Assembly (NCBI GenBank): GCA_020435865.1
Contig: JAGQYZ010000020.1
Coordinates: forward strand, 1-12,376
DNA: 12,376 nucleotides
Reading direction: 5' to 3'
Source of the DNA: Aequorivita sp.
Lineage (GTDB): Bacteria > Bacteroidota > Bacteroidia > Flavobacteriales > Flavobacteriaceae
Part shown: positions 6,608-12,376 of the stretch, one piece after another
Layout: each line of letters begins with the position of its first letter
Position numbering within the stretch: the stretch's first letter is position 1
Program-made: the position numbers and the translations under genes
Notes under the pieces: generated by a model
Told to the model about the DNA's origin: nothing
Database searches by the model: none
The model's input: only the letters and a program-made list of their open reading frames with translations

Positions 6608-7252
6608 TTAAATTTCTCGATCTGATTTATATTGCTTTAAAGCACGTCTGTATTCTGCCAAAAGTACTTTAACATCATCGCTCATTTTGTTGTTTATTTC
6701 TGCAATGTTGCTAGAGTCAAAGCCATACATAACACCTAGATCCTCGTCATCTTTTCGGCCGCGAAGGCTTCGTTTTTTGTCTATTATGAAAACATAAGGA
6801 CTAGACAAATCAGAATCTAAAGCTAAATTAGAATTCAACGATTGAAAGACACGATTAATGTTTTCATCAGAACCAAAAGCGAAGAACCATGCGTCTGTGG
6901 GCGCTATCTGTTTCAGTTTTTGTTCAATATTTTTGGCTTGTGTCTCAGTGCCTTCGGGCAATAAAATTACAAATTGAAATTCTTTAAACTCGTGGTTCTT
7001 GCTATATATTTTTTGGGCAAGATTATAGGCATAGGCTCTATGTTCTTCTAAATCATTTCCAAAAAAACCCAAAATCGTAATACGGTCTTGTAATTGAACC
7101 GGTTTTCCTTCAAGATCTTTAAAACCATCCAACTCAGCAACCACAGGGGTCAATACTGGCAATGGCCTAAAATAGTTGGTACTCATTGCAAAAAAAATGT
7201 ATGCCGTTATGGGCAGAATAAACAGGATGCCGAGGACTAAATACTTCTTCAT
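6608..7252 (-). CDS. Membrane-anchored SCO-like protein lacking all cysteines
   Basis: This 214-aa protein has an N-terminal membrane anchor (about 4-22) and a soluble thioredoxin-like domain. By eye it aligns with the SCO protein encoded next to it. FFTTCPSICPIM of SCO corresponds to GFFGNDLEEHRAY (62-74), and LIDQNGNIRSRKDENG corresponds to FIIDKKRSLRGRKDDED (155-171), followed by a similar acidic, Leu-rich end. There is no cysteine anywhere, and the copper-ligand His of SCO is replaced (SSPYVFIID). It therefore cannot bind copper or do thiol chemistry in the SCO way. It is the first gene of the unit starting at the 7275-7305 promoter, 24 bases before SCO. A scaffold or regulatory partner for SCO or oxidase subunits is a reasonable guess. 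The homology is my manual reading. Confidence 0.75.
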   Translation of the reverse strand: MKKYLVLGILFILPITAYIFFAMSTNYFRPLPVLTPVVAELDGFKDLEGKPVQLQDRITILGFFGNDLEEHRAYAYNLAQKIYSKNHEFKEFQFVILLPEGTETQAKNIEQKLKQIAPTDAWFFAFGSDENINRVFQSLNSNLALDSDLSSPYVFIIDKKRSLRGRKDDEDLGVMYGFDSSNIAEINNKMSDDVKVLLAEYRRALKQYKSDREI

Positions 7253-7274
7253 TTTTGCAATTTTTTTGCTTTCG

Positions 7275-7305
7275 CAAAAATACAGGGTAAAAGGGGGCTG
7301 GGCAA
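7275..7305 (-). promoter_or_regulatory. Bacteroidota-type promoter for the SCO assembly-factor unit
   Basis: On the - strand, TTG (7305-7303) is followed after exactly 20 bases by TATTTTTG (7282-7275), a full match to TTG-N(19-21)-TAnnTTTG used by the primary sigma factor of Bacteroidota. It lies 22 bases before the ATG at 7252 and just downstream of the terminator that ends the oxidase unit. The short U-rich leader has no Shine-Dalgarno sequence. Confidence 0.75.
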
Positions 7306-7339
7306 TATTTTTGGTGTTAATTTTAAAAATTCAGATAAT

Positions 7340-7366
7340 AAAAAAAGCCCTACAAAGAGAGCTTTT
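7340..7366 (-). terminator. Intrinsic terminator of the ctaB-cytochrome oxidase unit
   Basis: On the - strand the arms AAAAGCTCT and AGGGCTTTT pair over nine bases (one G-U) around the loop CTTTGT. A run of seven T follows, starting within the stem and ending at 7340. It begins 25 bases after the stop of the subunit IV gene. This is a standard Rho-independent terminator separating the oxidase genes from the SCO unit. There is no T-run in the other direction. Confidence 0.85.
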
Positions 7367-7390
7367 CATTATTACTATATCTGTTAGGTT

Positions 7391-7780
7391 TTAAAAATTA
7401 AATTTAATATAACCGTTTTTATAAACTTCAAAAATATAATCACCTTCAATCAATACCAGCGCAACCAAATAGGCTATCAAAAACAGGGTGGTCCATATTA
7501 CGGCCCTACGCAGTCCATTTGTTTCGTCGCGCATGTGCATAAAGTCCCAAGTAATGTAATATGCTTTAAAAAGTGTAAGTATTATGAATATCCAGTTAAG
7601 AAGTCTTAGCGCCAAAAAGTGGTGATCCACTAAAAAGTCTGGACGGACTATACCCAAGGCTACTTCTACTGTAGTAACAATGGAAAGTACTACAAATACT
7701 CCCCAAATTTTGGTTACGTTTGATTTGAACTTTAAAGCTCCTCTAAAGATTTCTAGTTTATGTTCTTGTTCGTGTGCCAT
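7391..7780 (-). CDS. Cytochrome c oxidase subunit IV family protein (prokaryotic type)
   Basis: This 129-aa membrane protein has three segments at about residues 23-44, 56-77 and 92-112. A polar N-terminus (MAHEQEHKLE) and the loop MHMRDETNGLRR between segments two and three are typical of the small CyoD/CtaF-like subunit IV of haem-copper oxidases. In this group the subunit is non-catalytic and thought to help assembly or stability of subunits I-III. The gene lies 18 bases after the large COX3-type gene and 25 bases before a strong terminator, so it ends the oxidase unit. It starts at an ATG without a Shine-Dalgarno. Nothing looks abnormal. Confidence 0.88.
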   Translation of the reverse strand: MAHEQEHKLEIFRGALKFKSNVTKIWGVFVVLSIVTTVEVALGIVRPDFLVDHHFLALRLLNWIFIILTLFKAYYITWDFMHMRDETNGLRRAVIWTTLFLIAYLVALVLIEGDYIFEVYKNGYIKFNF

Positions 7781-7798
7781 TTTTCTGTTATAATAATT

Positions 7799-8782
7799 TT
7801 ATACAAGATAAAAGAATGTAAATACAAATACCCATACCAAATCCACAAAGTGCCAGTACAGTCCTACTTTTTCAACCATTTCATAATGGCCTCGGCGTTC
7901 GTAGGTTCCCAAGATTACATTAAAAAATATAATACAGTTAATCAATACCCCAGTAGCCACGTGAAAACCGTGAAAACCAGTAATAAAGAAGAAAAAGTCT
8001 GCAAATAATGGGTGGCCATATTCATTGTGGCGAAGGTTTGCACCTTCCACAACCATAGCGCCATCATTTACAACTTTTGCAATGGATTCTTCTCTGTTTA
8101 AAACAATGTGATGCCCGTGTTCATCTTTATGTTGAATCCTTACCAAAAGATTGTCATTTGCTAAGAAACCTTCTTTTACTTGTTCAAAAGAAACACTTGG
8201 ATAATATTCAGGCTCGCCTTCAAACCAAATACCGTTTTCTCGAGTTTGTTCTGTTCTTTCACCAGTTGCTGGTGCAGCAAAATCGCGCAGTGCAACGCGC
8301 TCTCCTTCTTTATCTAAAAACTGAATAATCTGTCCTCCTTTAGTTTCTATTGCTCCAAAATCTCCTTTTATAAAAGTATTCCACTCCCAAGCTTGTGAGC
8401 CCAAGAAAATAAGGCCCCCAATAATGGTAAGGAATAAATAGAGAATCACTTTATTTTGTTTCATTTTATGACCAGCATCTACGGCTAAAACCATAGTTAC
8501 CGATGAAAAAATCAAAATAAAGGTCATAAACGCCACATAATACATTGGCGCATCTACCCCGTGGAGGAATGGAAAGTGAGTGAACACTTGATCCGGAATG
8601 GGCCAAGCATCTACAAATTTGAATCTTGAAAATCCGTAAGAGGCAAGAAATCCTGAAAAAGTCAAAGCATCAGAAACGATGAAAAACCACATCATCATCT
8701 TACCATAACTTGCTTTAAGTGGCTGGTTTCCTCCGCCCCAGGTTTTTCCTTCAGTACCTGTTTTAACAACAGTAGCTTCCAT
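7799..8782 (-). CDS. Cytochrome c oxidase subunit III, large form with a soluble insert
   Basis: This 327-aa haem-copper oxidase subunit III is a non-catalytic core subunit next to subunit I. Membrane segments lie at about residues 28-50, 79-101, 111-131, 258-291 and 304-326. Family marks are MMWFFIVSDALTFSGFLASYG (from 30), GSQAWEW (128-134), FFFITGFHGFHVATG (264-278) and the terminal YWHFVDLVWVFVFTFFYL. Between segments three and four, residues about 138-255 form a hydrophilic insert where usual subunits III have a loop of some 20-30 residues. The insert includes a His cluster (HKDEHGHH, 218-225). By the usual COX3 topology this loop faces the periplasm. It is the second of two COX3-type genes, 45 bases after the shorter one and 18 before subunit IV. 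Confidence 0.93.
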   Translation of the reverse strand: MEATVVKTGTEGKTWGGGNQPLKASYGKMMMWFFIVSDALTFSGFLASYGFSRFKFVDAWPIPDQVFTHFPFLHGVDAPMYYVAFMTFILIFSSVTMVLAVDAGHKMKQNKVILYLFLTIIGGLIFLGSQAWEWNTFIKGDFGAIETKGGQIIQFLDKEGERVALRDFAAPATGERTEQTRENGIWFEGEPEYYPSVSFEQVKEGFLANDNLLVRIQHKDEHGHHIVLNREESIAKVVNDGAMVVEGANLRHNEYGHPLFADFFFFITGFHGFHVATGVLINCIIFFNVILGTYERRGHYEMVEKVGLYWHFVDLVWVFVFTFFYLV

Positions 8783-8827
8783 AAAAATAATTTGGTTTTA
8801 AATAAGGTTCAAAAATACGTTTAATTT

Positions 8828-9409
8828 TTATTTAACGAAATATAAAAATAAAAACAGGTAAATCCATACTACATCCACAAAATGCCAAAAAGTTGCAGCT
8901 AGTTCAACACCAAGGGTTTTACCGTTTTCATATTTTAGTTTATAATGATTATAAATTACAACTAAAAGAGCTATAAGCCCTGCAAAAACGTGTGCCATAT
9001 GAAGCAAAACCACTAAATATATAAATGACGTGGTAATGCTGCTTGTTGGTCCTGTAAAGTTATAGCCACTTTCAATAATCTCGGAAAACCCGACAAATTG
9101 AAAAACAACAAACAGAACTCCTAATAAAAAGGTGGAAATCAAAAAAACCATTCCGAGTGCATTTTTTTGCTTTTTGATAAATCGAAGCGCAAAAAACATT
9201 GTAAAACTACTTACTATTATTAAAGCAAGACTAATGTAGAATGCCTGTGGAATTTCAAAATTAGAAATCCAGTCTGGCCTTTCCTTACTAACAACATATG
9301 CACTGGTAAGTCCAGCGAAACTCATTGTTAAGCTAATAATTCCGAACCAGAGTATGTTTTTTTTTGCTCTGTTTCTTTTGACCTCTTCTGTTCCTTCGGT
9401 TAAATCCAT
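8828..9409 (-). CDS. Cytochrome c oxidase subunit III, short form
   Basis: This 193-aa five-segment COX3-type subunit has membrane helices at about residues 18-40, 53-76, 83-107, 124-151 and 166-192. It begins with a charged stretch (TEGTEEVKRNRAKKN) and carries WFGIISLTMSFAGLTSAYVV in helix one, LLHMAHVFAGLIAL in helix four and the terminal FWHFVDVVWIYLFLFLYFV. These match the subunit III family and parallel the larger neighbour, so the two are probably ancient paralogues that work in one complex. It follows ctaB by 71 bases with no terminator between and is probably transcribed from the ctaB promoter. The loop between helices three and four is short, so it lacks the insert of its neighbour. 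Confidence 0.92.
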   Translation of the reverse strand: MDLTEGTEEVKRNRAKKNILWFGIISLTMSFAGLTSAYVVSKERPDWISNFEIPQAFYISLALIIVSSFTMFFALRFIKKQKNALGMVFLISTFLLGVLFVVFQFVGFSEIIESGYNFTGPTSSITTSFIYLVVLLHMAHVFAGLIALLVVIYNHYKLKYENGKTLGVELAATFWHFVDVVWIYLFLFLYFVK

Positions 9410-9480
9410 TTTATATTTTGTCTATATCGTTAATTCGGGAGTTGTTTTTTACTCATTGGTCATCAAGTTCCCAGTTTCTA

Positions 9481-10380
9481 TTATCTTATAAATTTATCAG
9501 CAACATAAATTATTTGCAACAATGTAATATAGCTTACACTTGCAAGCATAAGCTGTTTGGCAACTTTTGATGTTTTTTCTTTGTAAAGGCGAATGGCGTA
9601 ATAGATAAGTCCAATTCCCAAAAGACCTATCAAAATTCCAGAAATTGGTGTCAAGTAAAGTTTTCCTGTAATTCCTAAAACTGGAATAAGCGAAACAAGA
9701 ACCGTCCAAATTGTGTATAAAATTACTTGAATTGCAGTTCCTTTATCGCGCTTTCCGTTGGGAAGCATAAAGAAACCTCCTTTTTCATAATCCTCAAAAA
9801 GAAACCAGCCGATGGCCCAAAAGTGTGGAAACTGCCAAAAAAATTGAATCATAAACAAGGTGCCCGGTTCAATGCCAAATTTGCCCGTAGCAGCAACCCA
9901 GCCTAGCATAAACGGAATGGCTCCAGGAAACGCGCCCACAAAAACTGAAAGTGGTGTTTTTGTTTTTAAAGGTGTGTAAAGACTGACATACATGAAAATG
10001 GAAATAGCGCCAAACATTGCGGTTATTGGGTTGATGGAATAAAGTACCACTATACCTACAACAGTTAAAATAGCAGCAAGAACAAAGGCCGTTTGAACAC
10101 TCATTTGCCCCGCAGGAAGCGGCCTGTTTTTGGTGCGGTCCATTAGTGCATCTAGGTCTCGCTCTATTATTTGGTTATAAACATTAGAAGCACCTACCAT
10201 ACAGTACCCTCCCACACACAACAAGAAAAGTATATAAAAATCAATAGAATCTGCCCCTAACAAATAACCCGCAACTGAGGAAAATACAACGCTAACAGAA
10301 AGTCGAAATTTAGTAATTTCGATAAAATTCCTAATAACGGATTGAGTAATTGATTGTGGTTGAGTAATGGACAAGCTCAT
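9481..10380 (-). CDS. ctaB: Protohaem IX farnesyltransferase (haem O synthase)
   Basis: CtaB adds a farnesyl group to the 2-vinyl of haem B to make haem O, the precursor of haem A for aa3-type oxidases, in the inner membrane. The 299-aa protein is a UbiA-superfamily prenyltransferase with about nine membrane helices. The diphosphate/Mg motif is NQIIERDLDALMDRTKNRP (69-87), with Asp75, Asp77 and Asp81 visible. The second polar region is YTPLKTKTPLSVFVGAFPGA (from 135), and QFPHFWAIGWFLFEDYEKGG is the usual CtaB block. I choose the ATG at 10380. A longer frame back to a TTG at 10425 exists, but that TTG is the -33 element of the promoter, so the extra 15 codons would not be transcribed in full. 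It is the first gene of the oxidase unit. Confidence 0.95.
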   Translation of the reverse strand: MSLSITQPQSITQSVIRNFIEITKFRLSVSVVFSSVAGYLLGADSIDFYILFLLCVGGYCMVGASNVYNQIIERDLDALMDRTKNRPLPAGQMSVQTAFVLAAILTVVGIVVLYSINPITAMFGAISIFMYVSLYTPLKTKTPLSVFVGAFPGAIPFMLGWVAATGKFGIEPGTLFMIQFFWQFPHFWAIGWFLFEDYEKGGFFMLPNGKRDKGTAIQVILYTIWTVLVSLIPVLGITGKLYLTPISGILIGLLGIGLIYYAIRLYKEKTSKVAKQLMLASVSYITLLQIIYVADKFIR

Positions 10381-10394
10381 TATTTTTGGCTGCG

Positions 10395-10425
10395 CAAAGA
10401 TACGCTTCCTGTATTTTTTCCACAA
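10395..10425 (-). promoter_or_regulatory. Bacteroidota-type promoter of the ctaB-oxidase unit
   Basis: On the - strand, TTG (10425-10423) and TATCTTTG (10402-10395) are separated by exactly 20 bases and match the TTG-N(19-21)-TAnnTTTG consensus. The -7 element ends 14 bases before the ATG at 10380, so the leader must be very short. This position settles the ctaB start, because the alternative TTG start at 10425 coincides with the -33 element. Confidence 0.75.
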
Positions 10426-10499
10426 TATATTCTTGAGAATCTTATGCTTTTATTTCAAGCATTTTTAGTATTTTCAACCAATATTAAAACTAAAAAAAT

Positions 10500-11477
10500 A
10501 TGTTTTCAAAATTTATCCTAAATACTTCTTTTTTATTTTTTGTTTTAACAACATTCGCACAAACCGATACCGGACAGAAGGTAAATACTGTACTTATAAA
10601 AGTGAGTGACAATATCTATATGCTGAAAGGTAATGGCGGTAACATTGGGCTGAGTTTTGGCGGTGATGGTATATTTATGATTGATGACCAATATACAGAT
10701 GGCATTGAACAAATTCAAGAAGACATTAAGAAAAAGAGTGATAAACCAGTTAGGTTTTTAGTAAACACACATTTTCATGGAGACCATACTGGCGGAAACG
10801 CCGCAATGGCTCAGACTGGAACCGTGATTTTTTCACAAGAGAATGTCCGCAACCGTTTAGAGGAGATATTACGTCGCGAAAAGAAGAAAATACCAATGGA
10901 GAGTCTTCCAATTGTTACTTTTTCTGAAGACCTTACCTTTCATTTTAATGGAGAAAAAATATATGTTTTCCATGTACATAACGCCCATACAGATGGCGAT
11001 GCAATGGTTTATTTTACGGATAGCAACGTTTTGCATACCGGGGACGTTTTTTTTAACGGAAAATATCCGTTCATTGATATTGAAAATGGAGGAAGCTTGA
11101 GGGGTTGTATTGAAGGCCTGAAAAAAGCGATGCTGTTAATAAATGAAGACACTAAAATTATTCCCGGCCATGGCGATGTAGGCACTTATAAAGATCTTCA
11201 GAATGCTATGGACATGCTGACTATTATTTACAAGAGGGTTTTTGCAAATTATATGAACAAAAAGACCGAAGATGAGGTTGCAAAAATGACCGATTTAACT
11301 AAGGAATATGATGATAAAGGATATGGATCAGGCTTTATAAAAACCGAAGCTTTTTTAAGAATGGTTTACAAAAGTGTTGCCGCTGAACGAAAACCTATTG
11401 AAGACAACGCAGAAAAAAACAGGCAAGCACGTGAAAAAATGATGAAAGAGCAAAAAGAGGAAAAAGAGAAAAATTAA
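10500..11477 (+). CDS. Secreted metallo-beta-lactamase-fold hydrolase
   Basis: This 325-aa protein has a signal peptide (hydrophobic 6-18, cleavage near TTFAQ at 21), so it acts in the periplasm or outside. The zinc-binding pattern is complete: HFHGDH (His91, His93, Asp95, His96), His163 in AHTDGD, Asp182 in HTGDVFF and His224 in PGHGD. The motif and the NTHFHGDHTGGN and HTGDVFFNGKYPFID blocks fit the broad family of class B-like/SoxH-like MBL hydrolases. The substrate cannot be told from sequence, and a true carbapenemase role is not supported. After about residue 295 the chain becomes a Lys/Glu-rich tail (REKMMKEQKEEKEKN), unusual next to a compact MBL domain. The gene is divergent from ctaB (119 bases between start codons) and convergent with the beta-barrel gene. 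Its own promoter is not clear. Confidence 0.9.
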   Translation: MFSKFILNTSFLFFVLTTFAQTDTGQKVNTVLIKVSDNIYMLKGNGGNIGLSFGGDGIFMIDDQYTDGIEQIQEDIKKKSDKPVRFLVNTHFHGDHTGGNAAMAQTGTVIFSQENVRNRLEEILRREKKKIPMESLPIVTFSEDLTFHFNGEKIYVFHVHNAHTDGDAMVYFTDSNVLHTGDVFFNGKYPFIDIENGGSLRGCIEGLKKAMLLINEDTKIIPGHGDVGTYKDLQNAMDMLTIIYKRVFANYMNKKTEDEVAKMTDLTKEYDDKGYGSGFIKTEAFLRMVYKSVAAERKPIEDNAEKNRQAREKMMKEQKEEKEKN

Positions 11478-11528
11478 TTACAAAAAACTTTTCTTTGATT
11501 CAGCTTGATTTGCTTTGGTCTGGCTTCA

Positions 11529-12376
11529 TTAAAAATCATAATACCAATTAAACAAATCTGTACGTATTCCAAAATTTACCCAAGTGGTTTGATTTTTAAA
11601 TACGGTCTCGGTATCAACCGTTGGGTCAAAATTTCTAAAAATAAAGCTTCCATAAATCTTTAAGTTGGTCGCTGGGTTTATAACGTAGCCAGCTTGCAAT
11701 TCAGCGTGGAAAAAATTAGTTGTGTTTCCTTGGGCCACATCATTGCCATCATCAGAAACACGGTCGTCTTCACTTCCGTAAATATTTCCTCCATAAAAAT
11801 ATGAATCTTCTGGTGTATTGAATTCAAAACCACGTTTAGCAATTATAAACTTTGCATCACCATAAATTCTTCCATTTTGGTAGCGTGCTATAGTAATAAA
11901 TTCAGAAAAATTGGCGCCAAGGGTATGCGCCATAGATTGATTGTTATGTCCATAATTAAGCACTACGGTATTATGTGAATAGGTATAGGGTCTTACCCTG
12001 TTGTACTCGGCTTGCAAAAAAAGATTTTTTAATCCAAAGGCATCGTAATATTTCAACCCAAGCTGATAGCCTGTTTTATTTTTATAGCTTCCCTTTCCTC
12101 CAAATACATCACTAGTAGAAAATTCATCAATAATAAATTGACCATACCCATTTATGCGGTCATTCACTTTATATTTTGCACTGATACCAATCAAAGCATT
12201 ACCACCTCTAGATCCTGTTGAAAACTCAATGGCACGGTAAAAAATTATTGGGTTGAGATAGTTAAAATCAAAACCACGATTGTTATCATTTTGCCAAAGT
12301 ACAGATTCAAAGAGACCAATATTCAACCGTTTTGTGATGTTATAGCTCAAATAATGGTTTGCCATATATTTTGTTC
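11529..12376 (-). CDS. Outer-membrane beta-barrel protein, C-terminal part (RemB-like)
   Basis: The frame is open from the right edge of the window to TAA at 11529, about 281 codons. The ATG at 12365 has no preceding in-frame stop, so it is probably an internal Met and the gene continues beyond the window. The sequence is a run of alternating aromatic/polar strands with Tyr, Asn, Gly and Phe, ending in LFNWYYDF; the terminal aromatic is typical of outer-membrane barrels. Phrases such as FDFNYLNPIIFYRAIEFSTG and GYGQFIIDEF recall the flavobacterial gliding-motility protein RemB and Wzi-like capsule barrels, but I rank RemB only as the best guess. It converges on the MBL gene with 51 bases between, which hold no clear hairpin. 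No motility partner gene is in view. Confidence 0.7.
   Translation of the reverse strand, partial: TKYMANHYLSYNITKRLNIGLFESVLWQNDNNRGFDFNYLNPIIFYRAIEFSTGSRGGNALIGISAKYKVNDRINGYGQFIIDEFSTSDVFGGKGSYKNKTGYQLGLKYYDAFGLKNLFLQAEYNRVRPYTYSHNTVVLNYGHNNQSMAHTLGANFSEFITIARYQNGRIYGDAKFIIAKRGFEFNTPEDSYFYGGNIYGSEDDRVSDDGNDVAQGNTTNFFHAELQAGYVINPATNLKIYGSFIFRNFDPTVDTETVFKNQTTWVNFGIRTDLFNWYYDF

Noticed and set aside
7263..7280. Inverted repeat TTTTTGC-GAAA-GCAAAAA (- strand) as a leader hairpin or thermometer before the SCO-like gene.
   Set aside because: One arm overlaps the -7 promoter element, so the full hairpin would not be present in the mRNA.
7760..8008. Plus-strand open frame opposite the large COX3 and subunit IV genes.
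   Set aside because: Antisense shadow of two clearly real genes; its protein has no family features.
8810..8817. TATTTTTG on the - strand, 27 bases before the large COX3 start, as an internal promoter.
   Set aside because: The -7 element is perfect but no TTG lies 19-21 bases upstream (only TTTCG), and the region is AT-rich.
10444..10462. ATGCTT-N7-AAGCAT inverted repeat followed by T-run in the ctaB/MBL divergent gap.
   Set aside because: Stem of six mostly A-T pairs, no partner site, and a terminator makes no sense between divergent genes.
10500..11477. MBL gene as an antibiotic-resistance beta-lactamase.
   Set aside because: Only the general zinc motif supports it; the broad MBL fold has many other substrates and there is no resistance context.

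Overview
The window is AT-rich and looks like the chromosome of a marine or soil-type Flavobacteriaceae (Bacteroidota). The reasons are the gene families and their order (haem-O synthase, two COX3-type subunits, subunit IV, SCO, DUF420, TolC, adaptor, TsaB), the near absence of Shine-Dalgarno sequences, and promoters of the Bacteroidota form TTG-N20-TAnnTTTG. No tRNA, rRNA, IS element, CRISPR array or phage gene is visible, and no stretch over 300 bases lacks a gene. This is core-type chromosome rather than a mobile island.

Left part (1-1695, + strand): the tail of a DUF255/thioredoxin-domain protein, an MscS-type mechanosensitive channel five bases behind it, and a secreted protein of unknown function. 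This last gene converges on tsaB with a 9-base gap. A 15-bp perfect inverted repeat inside the 3' end of tsaB probably acts as the terminator between them.

Middle part (5085-1705, - strand): a tight tolC - periplasmic adaptor - tsaB run. The adaptor carries an in-frame TAA at codon 77, in its first half-lipoyl segment, and is annotated as a pseudogene or sequence error. No inner-membrane pump lies beside it.

Respiratory part (10380-5149, - strand): ctaB (haem O synthase), a 193-aa COX3-type subunit, a 327-aa COX3-type subunit with a large soluble insert, and a subunit IV protein end at a strong intrinsic terminator (7340-7366). A fresh promoter (7275-7305) then starts a second unit: a cysteine-free SCO-like protein, a true SCO copper chaperone, a DUF420 membrane protein and a 77-aa membrane protein with an exported CxxC pair. 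Together they supply haem, small subunits and metal/thiol assembly factors for an aa3/caa3-type cytochrome c oxidase. The catalytic subunits I and II are not in the window.

Right part: ctaB is divergent from a secreted metallo-beta-lactamase-fold hydrolase (10500-11477). That gene converges on the C-terminal part of an outer-membrane beta-barrel protein (RemB-like) which runs off the window.

The points most worth a second look are the cysteine-free SCO paralogue, the His-containing insert in the large COX3 subunit, the exported CxxC mini-protein, the adaptor nonsense codon and the terminator-like hairpin coded inside tsaB. All calls come from reading the sequence; no database search was run.
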